Part shown: one piece after another, positions 1-8,000 of the stretch
Layout of the letters: each line of letters starts with the position of its first letter
Numbering within the stretch: the stretch's first letter is position 1
From: Acidimicrobiaceae bacterium
GTDB taxonomy: Bacteria > Actinomycetota > Acidimicrobiia > Acidimicrobiales > RAAP-2
Assembly (NCBI GenBank): GCA_003164095.1
Contig: PLRX01000066.1
Coordinates: 7,394 to 71,393, forward strand
Length of the DNA stretch: 64,000 nucleotides
Direction of reading: 5' to 3'
Made by a program: the position numbers and the translations under genes
Notes under the pieces: model-generated
Database searches by the model: none
Told to the model about the DNA's origin: nothing
What the model saw: only the letters and a program-made list of their open reading frames with translations

Positions 1-37
1 TAGGTGTCCGCCCATCCTTCGGCACAGCTGTCGCAAC

Positions 38-1162
38 TCATCGGGACAGCCGCTGCACGAGTTCCGTGACGGACGAGATCTCTGAGCTGGTCATCGCCGA
101 GCCACTCGGAAGGCACAGTCCTCGTTCGAAGATGCCTGCCGACACCGAGCCACCGACGGTTCGACTCCCAGCGAAGACCGGTTGCAGGTGGAGCGGCTTC
201 CAGGTCGGACGCGACTCGATGTCTGCCTCCTCCAGCGCCAATCGGACGTCCTCGCGATCCACGCCGAACAGTTCAGGGTCGATCGTGATGCAGGTGAGCC
301 AGTAGTTCGGCTCCCCATAGTCGGCGACGGGCATGAATTCGACGCCGGGCAGGTCGGCCAGAGCCTCGCGGTAGGCATGGTTGATCCGGCGCCGGCGGGC
401 GACCCGACTCGCGAGTCCCCGGAGCTGCGCGCGGCCGAGCGCCGCGAGAAGATTGCTCAACCGGTAGTTGTAACCGATGACCGTGTGCTCGTAGTGCGGG
501 AACGGGTCCCGCGCCTGGGTGGCGAGGTACCGGGCTCGTTCGGCGACCTCGGCCGACTCCGTCACCATCATTCCCCCACCGCTCGTCGTGATGATCTTGT
601 TCCCGTTGAACGAGAAGATGCCCGTCGTCCCGAAGCTTCCCGTCTGACGGCCACGGTAGGTGCCACCCAATGCCTCGGCCGCGTCCTCGATGAGGGGCAC
701 CCCGTACTCGAGGCAGCTGGCCTGAAGGCGGTCGTAGTCCGCCGACTGACCGTAGAGATCGACGGTCACCACCGCCTTCGGTAGCCGCCCACCTCGGGCA
801 CGTTCCTCGAGTTCGGCGGCGACGAGGTCGGGATCGATGGTCCACGTCGAGGCGGCACAGTCCACGAACACCGGCTCGGCGCCCACGTAACAGACCGGAG
901 ACGCAGTGGCGATGAATGTGAAGGAGGGCACCAGTACCTCATCGCCCGGTCCCACGCCCTCGAGCAGTAGGGCCAGGTGGAGCGCAGCGGTCCCACTCGA
1001 CAGGGCCACCGCATGGCCGACTCCCACGAATTCGGCGAACTCGGCTTCGAATGCGTCGACGTCGGGCCCGAGTGGGGCGATCCAGTTGGAGTCGAATGCG
1101 TCCAGGATCATCTGACGTTCCTCGGGACCGACCTCGGGGGGCGAGAGAAAGATCCGGCTCAC
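38..1162 (-). CDS. DegT/DnrJ/EryC1-family sugar aminotransferase
   Basis: This is a 374-residue PLP-dependent aminotransferase of the family that aminates keto-sugar nucleotides such as 4-keto-6-deoxy sugars. The PLP-phosphate-binding stretch SSGTAALHLAL lies near residues 55-65. The IEDAAEA segment holds the PLP-pyridine aspartate (about 160). The Schiff-base lysine is K189 in SFNGNKIITTSGGG. Length is normal for the family. The GTG start overlaps the stop of the upstream sugar-1-phosphate transferase by 4 nt (GTGA), so the three-gene operon 2783 to 38 is probably translationally coupled. Together with the FlaA1-type dehydratase at 26020 and the GNAT at 2127 it resembles a PglF/PglE/acetyltransferase route to a bacillosamine-like sugar. 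The exact substrate is inference. Confidence 0.93.
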   Translation of the reverse strand: MSRIFLSPPEVGPEERQMILDAFDSNWIAPLGPDVDAFEAEFAEFVGVGHAVALSSGTAALHLALLLEGVGPGDEVLVPSFTFIATASPVCYVGAEPVFVDCAASTWTIDPDLVAAELEERARGGRLPKAVVTVDLYGQSADYDRLQASCLEYGVPLIEDAAEALGGTYRGRQTGSFGTTGIFSFNGNKIITTSGGGMMVTESAEVAERARYLATQARDPFPHYEHTVIGYNYRLSNLLAALGRAQLRGLASRVARRRRINHAYREALADLPGVEFMPVADYGEPNYWLTCITIDPELFGVDREDVRLALEEADIESRPTWKPLHLQPVFAGSRTVGGSVSAGIFERGLCLPSGSAMTSSEISSVTELVQRLSR

Positions 1163-2130
1163 GGGTGCACCTCCGCATCAGGGGTGAGGCCTCCGACGAG
1201 GGAGGCAGCTATAAGGACGAGGACCGCGACCAGGACGTCGACGATGACGGCGACTCCGACGGAACCGACGTGGACCACGAGGACCACGAGGACCACGATG
1301 CACGTGATGAGTGCCTGCAGGACGATATAGGAGAGGCTCGCCGTCAGCGCCGACCTGCCTCGTGCGACCATTCGATCGTAGGGGTGGCCCCTGTCCCCGG
1401 CCAGGAGCGATTGTCCGGCCCGCCGCCTCCGGATGATCGCGCAGGTGACCTCGGCGACCGGGATGGCGACGAGTGCCAGTGCTGCGACACCCGTCGATCG
1501 GTGGACGGACCCGGACCACGACAGCGACATCAGCACCGCCAGGGCAGCTCCCAGCAGGTAGGAGCCGCCGTCCCCGAGGTAGATACGGGCCGGGGGTCGA
1601 TTGAATACCAGGAATCCGGCCAGTGCCCCTACCAACGCGACCGCAAGATCACGGCCACCGCCATGGACGACGAGGGCGAATCCGAGGGCCGCTGCAGCAG
1701 ACACTCCCGCAGCCAGCATGTCCAGTCCGTCCATCAGGTTGACGCCGTTGATCAGCAGGACGGTGACGACGACCACCGACGGCCACGCCACGACCGCGGG
1801 GAGGTGGACGTGGCACGTGGCGGCAACGATGAGCCCGATGGCGACCTCACCCGCCAGTCGCACCCACGGCGAGAGGTCGCCACGATCATCTGCGACGCCG
1901 AGCGCCAGTGCGCAAGCCAGCGGGAGGCCGAGCCACGGATGACCGACCACCACTCCCACCACGACACCGCAGAAGACCGCGACCCCACCGAGATAGGGCA
2001 CGGTCGTGGTCTGCCGCTTGAGCAGCCCGGGGCGGTCCACGATCCCTGTCCTACGCGCCACGAGGATCGCGAGCGGGGTGGCGATCAGGGAGACGCCCAC
2101 AGCAACCAATGCAATCACAGGCGGAGTCAC
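1159..2130 (-). CDS. MraY/WecA-like polyprenyl-phosphate sugar-1-phosphate transferase
   Basis: This polytopic membrane enzyme (323 aa) should start glycan assembly by moving a sugar-1-phosphate from a UDP-sugar onto undecaprenyl phosphate. Visible family motifs are VNLMDGLDMLAAG, the PARIYLGDGGS magnesium-binding segment, and a C-terminal cytoplasmic loop with DRGHPYDRM in place of the usual DRxHxHH. Hydrophobic helices run through the whole chain. The GTG start at 2130 overlaps the stop of the acetyltransferase (GTGA). Reading further upstream would give a long arginine-rich tail that lies over that gene, so I rejected it. It is the only initiating phosphoglycosyltransferase I see in the locus. 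Confidence 0.9.
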   Translation of the reverse strand: MTPPVIALVAVGVSLIATPLAILVARRTGIVDRPGLLKRQTTTVPYLGGVAVFCGVVVGVVVGHPWLGLPLACALALGVADDRGDLSPWVRLAGEVAIGLIVAATCHVHLPAVVAWPSVVVVTVLLINGVNLMDGLDMLAAGVSAAAALGFALVVHGGGRDLAVALVGALAGFLVFNRPPARIYLGDGGSYLLGAALAVLMSLSWSGSVHRSTGVAALALVAIPVAEVTCAIIRRRRAGQSLLAGDRGHPYDRMVARGRSALTASLSYIVLQALITCIVVLVVLVVHVGSVGVAVIVDVLVAVLVLIAASLVGGLTPDAEVHP

Positions 2131-2783
2131 GTCGGCGGCCGCTGGTGGACGTGGCCGGAGCCCGACCGCTCCATCAGCACGGACTCGACGTCCGCGTGCA
2201 TCTCGAATCGCGTGGCTGCGACGAATCCCGCCTGCTCGTAGAGGCGGATCGCCGTCGAGTTGTCCGAGGACACGACGACGGACGCGCTGTCGTTGCCAGT
2301 TGTCGTGCACGCGTCGACGAAGCTGTCCACCAGGAGCCGGCCGATCCCCTGCCCCTGTCGGTCGGGATCGACAGCGATCGACAGGAGTTCCACCCCTCGA
2401 CCGTGGCTCACCCCTTGTGAGGTGCCGTGCCGAAGTGTCTCGACCACCTGCCGCCAATTGCGGAAGATCGGCCCTGCCGCACCGAGTCCGGCCCGGATGC
2501 CATCACGCAACACGAACTCCCGGTAGAGCGCCCCGGTGTCCACGGCGCCGGCCACGAATCCGACGACCTGGCCCTGGCGCTCGGCGACCAGGAGGAACGC
2601 CGACGACGATCGCACGATCCTCCGGTAGAGCCGCCTCAGGAATCCACGTCCGAGGAGGGAGAGGAAGCCCTCGGAGATCTGCACGACATGCAGGTCGGCG
2701 GCCACCTGCGCGTCGCCATCCCTGCCCATCCGGACGGTGGTTCCGGAACCATCTGGCGGCCCCCCGTGCTCGTCGCCACCCAT
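2127..2783 (-). CDS. GNAT-family N-acetyltransferase
   Basis: The C-terminal half (218 aa from the ATG at 2783) has the GNAT acetyl-CoA loop VDPDRQGQGIGRLL followed by SDNSTAIRLYEQAGF, typical of motif A and motif B. The first gene of the operon with the sugar-1-phosphate transferase and aminotransferase, it may N-acetylate the amino sugar made by the aminotransferase; protein acetylation cannot be excluded. The ATG at 2783 has a GGAT-containing purine stretch about 8 nt upstream. A longer frame reaches 2969 but would overlap the divergent gene at 2960, so the shorter start is preferred. Confidence 0.85.
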   Translation of the reverse strand: MGGDEHGGPPDGSGTTVRMGRDGDAQVAADLHVVQISEGFLSLLGRGFLRRLYRRIVRSSSAFLLVAERQGQVVGFVAGAVDTGALYREFVLRDGIRAGLGAAGPIFRNWRQVVETLRHGTSQGVSHGRGVELLSIAVDPDRQGQGIGRLLVDSFVDACTTTGNDSASVVVSSDNSTAIRLYEQAGFVAATRFEMHADVESVLMERSGSGHVHQRPPT

Positions 2784-2924
2784 GACACTGATCCTGCCAT
2801 GCCCGTGAGCCCCTCCCGAGTTTGCTCGACGCGTCCGGACCAGGCGTCGGATGGACACCTTCGGACGGTAACCGGCGATTCTTGGCGACCCGATCGCCCA
2901 TTTCGCCATGTGCGGTTCGTCGCG

Positions 2925-2930
2925 TATGCT
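2925..2930 (+). promoter_or_regulatory. Candidate -10 (TATGCT) for the glycosyltransferase-methyltransferase gene
   Basis: TATGCT fits the TAnnnT pattern and lies 29 nt before the GTG at 2960, with an AAGGGGAAAG purine run between. No convincing -35 is visible. Confidence 0.4.
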
Positions 2931-2959
2931 GGTCAGAAGGGGAAAGCGGGGGCTGACAC

Positions 2960-4393
2960 GTGACGTCAAGTTCGATAAAGGTCGGAATCCTGGTGGTCGC
3001 GTACAACGCCGCCAGCACGTTGGCCAAGGTGCTCGACCGGATTCCTGACGAAATCAGGCCCGAGATCACCGAGGTGATCGTCTGCGACGACCACAGCCAG
3101 GACTCGACGTATCTGGTGGGCCTGGGGTACCAGCAGATCTCGGACCTGCCGATCACGCTGATCCGGCATCCCGAGAACCTCGGATACGGAGGCAACCAGA
3201 AGGCCGGCTACCAGTTGGCCATCGAGCACGGTTTGGACATCGTCGTCATGCTCCATGGTGACGGCCAGTACGCGCCCGAGTCCCTGCCCGAGATCCTGGC
3301 CCCGTTGGTGGCCGGCGAGGCCGACGCCGTGTTCGGGTCGCGCACGATGATCGCCGGCGCTGCCCGCAAGGGCGGCATGCCGCTCTACAAGTTCATGGGC
3401 AACCGCATCCTCTCCCGGTTCGAGAACGCAGCCCTCGGGACCGAGCTCTCCGAATTCCACTCCGGGTATCGCGCCTACTCGGTCAAGGCGCTCGAGCAGA
3501 TCCCGTTCGCGCAGAACTCCGACGGCTTCAACTTCGACACCCAGATCATCATCCAGCTGCACGATGCCGGCCTCCACATCGCCGAGGTCCCCATCCCGAC
3601 CTACTACGGCGATGAGATCTGCTACGTCGATGGCCTCGGCTATGCGTCCGATGTGACCAAGGACGTCATCGCGTACCGCCTGCAGAAGGCGGGGTTCGGC
3701 GACGGCAGCCGCATCGCCCTCAACGACGAGTACGAGCTCAAGCCCAACGAGGACAGCTCCCACGGGCGGATCTCGAAGATGTTCGCCACCAAGTCACCGC
3801 GCAAAGTGCTCGACCTCGGGTGCTCCGGCGGCCAGCTCTCGGAGCGCCTGCGTCAGATGGGCCACCACGTGACCGGGGTCGACGTCACCGAGATCAAGGG
3901 CGTGACCGATCGGACCGACGCCTTCTACAAGGGGGACCTCAACGCCGGCATACCGCCGGAGGTCGGCAAGGGATTCGACATCGTGCTGGCGGCCGACGTC
4001 CTGGAGCACCTGAAGCGTCCGGCCGAACTCGTCCGTCAGATGAAGGAGGCGCTCTCCCCTGACGGCTCCATCGTCGTCTGTGTGCCCAACATCGGACATT
4101 GGTACCCACGCTTCCGGGCCGCCCTGGGCATGTTCGACTACGACCAGCGCGGCATCCTCGACACGACCCATCTGCGGTTCTTCACGCGCAGGAGCATCCG
4201 CAAGTTGATCGAGCGGAACGGCTTCGCGATCCGTCGGCTCGAGCCCGTGGGTCTCCCGCTCGATGCCCTCGGACTCCAAGGGACCAAGGCGCACCTCCTG
4301 AGCCTCGTCGACCAGATGCTGATCACCCTGTGGCCGACCATGTTCGGCTATCAATTCATCGTCGAGGCGACGCCCGTTCCCTCGCCGCTGTAG
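2960..4393 (+). CDS. Fused GT2 glycosyltransferase and SAM-dependent methyltransferase
   Basis: This 477-residue protein joins two enzymes. Residues 1 to about 250 are a GT2 domain of the dolichol-phosphate-mannose-synthase type (VVAYNAASTLAKVL at the N-terminus, HGDGQYAPE around 99-107 as the metal/nucleotide site, FHSGYRAY later). Residues about 270-477 are a class I methyltransferase with motif I VLDLGCSGG at 283-291 and ADVLEHL further on. I see no membrane anchor. The GTG start follows a purine-rich ribosome-binding region. It could make a polyprenyl-phosphate sugar and methylate the product or lipid-linked sugar; the substrates are unknown. It converges with cysC. Confidence 0.9.
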   Translation: MTSSSIKVGILVVAYNAASTLAKVLDRIPDEIRPEITEVIVCDDHSQDSTYLVGLGYQQISDLPITLIRHPENLGYGGNQKAGYQLAIEHGLDIVVMLHGDGQYAPESLPEILAPLVAGEADAVFGSRTMIAGAARKGGMPLYKFMGNRILSRFENAALGTELSEFHSGYRAYSVKALEQIPFAQNSDGFNFDTQIIIQLHDAGLHIAEVPIPTYYGDEICYVDGLGYASDVTKDVIAYRLQKAGFGDGSRIALNDEYELKPNEDSSHGRISKMFATKSPRKVLDLGCSGGQLSERLRQMGHHVTGVDVTEIKGVTDRTDAFYKGDLNAGIPPEVGKGFDIVLAADVLEHLKRPAELVRQMKEALSPDGSIVVCVPNIGHWYPRFRAALGMFDYDQRGILDTTHLRFFTRRSIRKLIERNGFAIRRLEPVGLPLDALGLQGTKAHLLSLVDQMLITLWPTMFGYQFIVEATPVPSPL

Positions 4394-4421
4394 AGCGGCC
4401 AGCACCCCCGCCGGCGGCCGA

Positions 4422-5036
4422 TCACTCGGGTTGGCGGCTGGAACCCCCAGAGGCACGTCTGAGTGCTTCGAGGACTAGCTCGACCCCCTGGGCCACGCTG
4501 GTTTCCGCGCCCACGACCAGATCGGGCGCTTCAGGCACCTCGTAGGGGTCGTCGATCCCGGTGAAGGACGCGATGCCTCCGGCGGTCGCCTGGGCGTAGA
4601 GGCCCTTAGGATCACGTTCGGCGCACGTCTCAGCCGTCGCCGCCATGTACACCTCGACGAACGCAAGGCCCGCTTCGTCGTGCATCCTCCTCGCTCCGAG
4701 TCGCGACACGGCGTAGGGACTGATGACCGCTACGACGGCAACCAGGCCGGCGTCCGCGAACAGCCGGGCCACCTCGGCGACGCGCCGACAGTTCTCGATG
4801 CGCTCCTCCCGGCTGAACCCGAGGTCGCCGTTGAGGCCGGTGCGCAGATTGTCCCCATCGAGGCGGTACGCCGCTCGACCGTCGTGGACGAGTTGCTTCT
4901 CGACGGCAGTTGCGAGCGTCGACTTACCGGAGCCGGAGAGCCCGGTCAACCAGAGTGTCGCCCCGGGACCACCGGTGATCCGGACCCGCTCGTCCCTCGC
5001 GAGGCCGCCCGGATGCCAGGTGATGTTCGTGGCCAT
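4422..5036 (-). CDS. cysC: Adenylylsulfate (APS) kinase
   Basis: Phosphorylates APS to PAPS, the sulfate donor for sulfotransferases. The Walker A motif GLSGSGKST is at about residues 32-40 of the 204-residue form, followed by the APS-kinase hallmarks LDGDNLRTGLNGDLGFS and EVYMAATAETCAERDPKGLY. The ATG at 5036 gives the usual short N-terminus ending in WHPGG; a GTG at 5045 would add three residues. It is the last gene of a cysD-cysN-cysC operon. No cysH or sulfite reductase lies nearby, and five sulfotransferases do, so the operon probably serves sulfation. Confidence 0.95.
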   Translation of the reverse strand: MATNITWHPGGLARDERVRITGGPGATLWLTGLSGSGKSTLATAVEKQLVHDGRAAYRLDGDNLRTGLNGDLGFSREERIENCRRVAEVARLFADAGLVAVVAVISPYAVSRLGARRMHDEAGLAFVEVYMAATAETCAERDPKGLYAQATAGGIASFTGIDDPYEVPEAPDLVVGAETSVAQGVELVLEALRRASGGSSRQPE

Positions 5037-5059
5037 GGACCCCACCCGTTCCGAGGAGG

Positions 5060-6307
5060 TCAGGACCGCAGGAGCATGCCGGCCCCGACGGTCACATTCG
5101 TGTCCTCGGCAGCCAGGATGAACGAGCCGGTCTGCCGATTGCGGCGGTAGCTGTCGTAGAACAGCGGCTGCGTCACTCGCAGACTCACCCGACCCACGTC
5201 ATTGAGACCGAGTTGGGTCGAGGCCTCGTCCCGGTGGAGGGTGTTGACATCGAGGCGGTACTGGACGTCCCGCACGACCGCTCGCACCCAACGAGTCGTG
5301 TGCTTCAGAGCCAGGAAGTCACCTTGCTTCAGCGGTCGCTCGTGCATCCAGCAGACCATGGCGTCGAGGTCCTGCCCGACCGTCGGCTTGTTGTGAGGAC
5401 GACAGATCATGTCGCCCCTCGACACGTCGATGTCGTCCGTCAACCGCATGGTGACCGACATCGGAGAGAAGGCCTCATCCACCGGTCCGTCGAATGTCTC
5501 GATCGCGGCGACGGTGGTGGTGAGTCCCGACGGGAGCACCATGACCTCATCCCCCACCCGGAAGACACCACCGTCCACCCGGCCCGCATAGCCGCGGTAG
5601 TCGTGGAACTCGGTGGCCTGGGGACGGACGACCCACTGGACCGGGAATCTGGAGTCGATGAGGTTCCTGTCGGAGGCGATATACACCTGCTCGAGGTGGT
5701 GGAGCAGTGAGGCTCCCTCGTACCACGGCATGTTTCCCGAGCGCTGGACGACGTTGTCGCCCTTGAGCGCCGAGATCGGGATGAACGTCATGTCGGTCAC
5801 GTCGAGTCGACTCGCGAACGCGGTGAACTCGTCGCGGATGGCCTCGAACACCTCGCGGTCGTAGTCGACCAGATCCATCTTGTTGATGCACACCAGCAGG
5901 TGGGGAACCCGGAGCAATGAGGCCAGGAAGGCATGGCGACGGGTCTGCTCGACGATCCCCTTCCGGGCGTCGACGAGCACCATCGTGAGGTCGGCGGTCG
6001 AGTTACCCGTCACCATGTTGCGCGTGTACTGTACGTGCCCGGGCGTATCGGCGATGATGAACTTCCGCTCCGGGGTGGCGAAGTAGCGGTAGGCGACATC
6101 GATGGTGATGCCCTGCTCACGCTCGGCCCGCAGGCCGTCGGTGAGCAGTGCAAGGTCGGTGTATTCGTCGCCGCGCTGGAGGCTCACGCGCTCGACCGCC
6201 TCGAGCTGGTCCTCGAAGATGGCCTTCGAGTCGTAGAGGAGCCTGCCGATCAGCGTGCTCTTGCCGTCATCGACCGATCCGGCGGTGGCGAACCGCAGGA
6301 GTTCCAT
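5060..6307 (-). CDS. cysN: Sulfate adenylyltransferase subunit 1 (GTPase)
   Basis: The GTPase subunit of ATP sulfurylase drives APS formation by CysD. All G motifs are present: GSVDDGKST (10-18), the IDVAYRYF switch region, DTPGH, and NKMDLVDYD. At 415 aa it is shorter than the enterobacterial protein (about 475) and carries no fused APS kinase; CysC is encoded separately by the next gene. Its ATG overlaps the cysD stop by 1 nt (TGATG). Confidence 0.96.
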   Translation of the reverse strand: MELLRFATAGSVDDGKSTLIGRLLYDSKAIFEDQLEAVERVSLQRGDEYTDLALLTDGLRAEREQGITIDVAYRYFATPERKFIIADTPGHVQYTRNMVTGNSTADLTMVLVDARKGIVEQTRRHAFLASLLRVPHLLVCINKMDLVDYDREVFEAIRDEFTAFASRLDVTDMTFIPISALKGDNVVQRSGNMPWYEGASLLHHLEQVYIASDRNLIDSRFPVQWVVRPQATEFHDYRGYAGRVDGGVFRVGDEVMVLPSGLTTTVAAIETFDGPVDEAFSPMSVTMRLTDDIDVSRGDMICRPHNKPTVGQDLDAMVCWMHERPLKQGDFLALKHTTRWVRAVVRDVQYRLDVNTLHRDEASTQLGLNDVGRVSLRVTQPLFYDSYRRNRQTGSFILAAEDTNVTVGAGMLLRS

Positions 6308-7242
6308 CAGAAGTACCCCTCACGCTTTCGATCTTCCATGGCCGCCTCGCTGACCCGGTCGTCCGCACGGGTCGCCCCACGCTCCGTGAGCCGGGACGCA
6401 GCCACCTCGAGAATGATGTCGTCCACCGTGGATGCAGGGGACTCGACGGCCCCGGTGCAGGTCATGTCGCCCACGGTGCGGTACCGCACCGTCATCTCCA
6501 TGATCTCTTCGTGGTCCCGGACATTGACGTGCGGACCCTCGGAGAGCAGCATCCCGTCACGCCGGAAGACGTTCCTGCGGTGCGCGTAGTAGATCGACGG
6601 GAGCTCGAGCCCCTCCTCGCCCACGTACTGCCAGATGTCCAGTTCGGTCCAGTCCGACAGTGGGAACACCCGGATGTGCTCGCCCGCACCGTGCCGCCCG
6701 TTGTAGAGGGACCACAGCTCCGGGCGCTGGTTCTTCGGGTCCCACTGGCCGAACTCGTCCCGGAACGAGTACACCCGCTCCTTGGCCCGGGCCTTCTCCT
6801 CGTCCCGGCGTGCGCCTCCGAAGACTGCATCGAACTTGAACTCGGTGATCGCGTCGAGGAGCGTCCGCGTCTGGAGCCGGTTGCGCGACGGGTCCGCGCC
6901 CGTCTCCTCGGCGACCCGTCCGGTGTCGATCGACTCCTGGACCGATGCCACCTTGAGTGTCGCCTCGATCTCGGCGACGATCCGGTCGCGGAAGTTCAGC
7001 ACCTCGGGGAAATTGTGGCCGGTGTCGATGTGCATCACCGGGAACGGAATGCGGCCGGGCCAGAACGCCTTCCGGGCCAGGTGCAGCATCACGACCGAGT
7101 CCTTCCCCCCGGAGAAGAGGAGCACCGGGCGCTCGAATTCAGCGGCCACCTCACGGATGATGTGGATCGACTGGGCCTCGATGTTCCGTAGTTGGGACAG
7201 CTGGTACTGGCCGGTGGTCCCTGCCCGTTCACTCGAATCCAT
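6307..7242 (-). CDS. cysD: Sulfate adenylyltransferase subunit 2
   Basis: This 311-residue catalytic subunit makes APS from ATP and sulfate. The PP-loop is LLFSGGKDSVVML near the N-terminus, followed by MHIDTGHNFPEVL and FGGARRDEEKARAKER, all diagnostic of CysD. The ATG at 7242 is preferred over an in-frame extension to 7287 because a TAACTT hexamer lies 8 nt upstream of it, as for other leaderless genes here. It is the first gene of cysDNC. Confidence 0.96.
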   Translation of the reverse strand: MDSSERAGTTGQYQLSQLRNIEAQSIHIIREVAAEFERPVLLFSGGKDSVVMLHLARKAFWPGRIPFPVMHIDTGHNFPEVLNFRDRIVAEIEATLKVASVQESIDTGRVAEETGADPSRNRLQTRTLLDAITEFKFDAVFGGARRDEEKARAKERVYSFRDEFGQWDPKNQRPELWSLYNGRHGAGEHIRVFPLSDWTELDIWQYVGEEGLELPSIYYAHRRNVFRRDGMLLSEGPHVNVRDHEEIMEMTVRYRTVGDMTCTGAVESPASTVDDIILEVAASRLTERGATRADDRVSEAAMEDRKREGYF

Positions 7243-7250
7243 GATTGGCA

Positions 7251-7256
7251 AAGTTA
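7251..7256 (-). promoter_or_regulatory. -10 element of the cysDNC operon (TAACTT)
   Basis: Minus-strand TAACTT, 8 nt before the cysD ATG; implies a leaderless mRNA. Confidence 0.6.
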
Positions 7257-7373
7257 GTCGACGATCGCGCCACCGCAAAAGGGCCACAGCGACAGCGACG
7301 AGCTCGGGTGCTCATATCGCAACTTGTGGTCGCGAGAGGATCCGGTTGCTGCTCGCAGGCGGCGACAGTTGGC

Positions 7374-7379
7374 TAGGGT
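7374..7379 (+). promoter_or_regulatory. -10 element (TAGGGT) for the small membrane protein
   Basis: TAGGGT, 7 nt before the ATG at 7387. Divergent from the cysDNC promoter about 120 bp away. Confidence 0.55.
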
Positions 7380-7386
7380 TCCCCCC

Positions 7387-7764
7387 ATGAAGTGGCTCGG
7401 AGTAATCGTCCTGACCATCATCGGCATCGTTGCCGCCGTGTTCGCCGTCGAGTACTTGACGGTGTTGATCGGCCATCTGCCCAGCTGGATTCCTGGCCAC
7501 GACTCGACCCGCATCCACGGCCACCTCAAGTACGGGCACTACCGCAAGCGCGGTGCGCTGGCCGCCCTCGTCGCGATCATCGCCTTTGGCGCAGCCGGCT
7601 TTCTGGTCTATCGGATCGTCAAGCCGGAGAACCGCGGGAACGAGGGAGGGGCACCGACCGCTGGCTCAGGTGGCACGGCTACCCCGTCCTCGACCGAGCA
7701 GCTGCTCGCCACTCCCCCGCCTCCTGCCGCAACCGGTGACGCCGGCGAGTCCGCCGGCAGCTAG
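7387..7764 (+). CDS. Small two-helix membrane protein, unknown function
   Basis: This 125-residue protein has two hydrophobic segments, residues about 4-30 (starting WLGVIVLTIIGIVAAVFAV) and about 57-76 (ALAALVAIIAFGAAGFLVY). Between them is a short loop with His, Tyr and Arg residues, and after them a Pro/Thr/Ala-rich tail of about 45 residues. I recognise no family. It sits alone between cysDNC and a sulfotransferase gene, and its start is supported by a -10 hexamer 7 nt upstream. Confidence 0.7.
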   Translation: MKWLGVIVLTIIGIVAAVFAVEYLTVLIGHLPSWIPGHDSTRIHGHLKYGHYRKRGALAALVAIIAFGAAGFLVYRIVKPENRGNEGGAPTAGSGGTATPSSTEQLLATPPPPAATGDAGESAGS

Positions 7765-7906
7765 TTCCGGGTCAACGCTCGACGCACGGTCCTCCACCCG
7801 ATTCGGTGGAGGACCGACCGGGACCTGCGGCCGGAGCCTGGGTGGGGACCGGTTCGATCGCCCCGACGCAGCACGATTCCACTGAGGCGTGTCCCAGGCA
7901 GCATGC

Positions 7907-7912
7907 TACGGT
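7907..7912 (+). promoter_or_regulatory. -10 element (TACGGT) upstream of a leader ORF and sulfotransferase
   Basis: TACGGT lies 7 nt before an ATG at 7920 that opens a 26-codon leader ORF. Confidence 0.55.
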
Positions 7913-7919
7913 CAGACCG

Positions 7920-8000
7920 ATGTCTCTCAGGTGCCCGGGGCGCATGCTCACGTTCGTTGATCCATCCACCCTCAGGCTTCACGTCCCCCTGCCGGCATGA
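7920..8000 (+). CDS. Putative 26-residue leader peptide of the first sulfotransferase
   Basis: The frame starts with an ATG 7 nt after TACGGT, begins MSLRCPGRML and ends with a TGA that overlaps the sulfotransferase ATG by 4 nt (ATGA, 7997-8000). The transcript would be leaderless, so the leader would be translated first and could feed ribosomes to the next gene. It contains one cysteine and no obvious attenuation run. Whether it is translated is inference. Confidence 0.4.
   Translation: MSLRCPGRMLTFVDPSTLRLHVPLPA

Noticed and set aside
1051-2241. Long plus-strand open frame opposite the sugar-1-phosphate transferase
   Set aside because: Composition is dominated by Asp/Arg/His with no domain; it is the antisense of a well-supported membrane enzyme gene.
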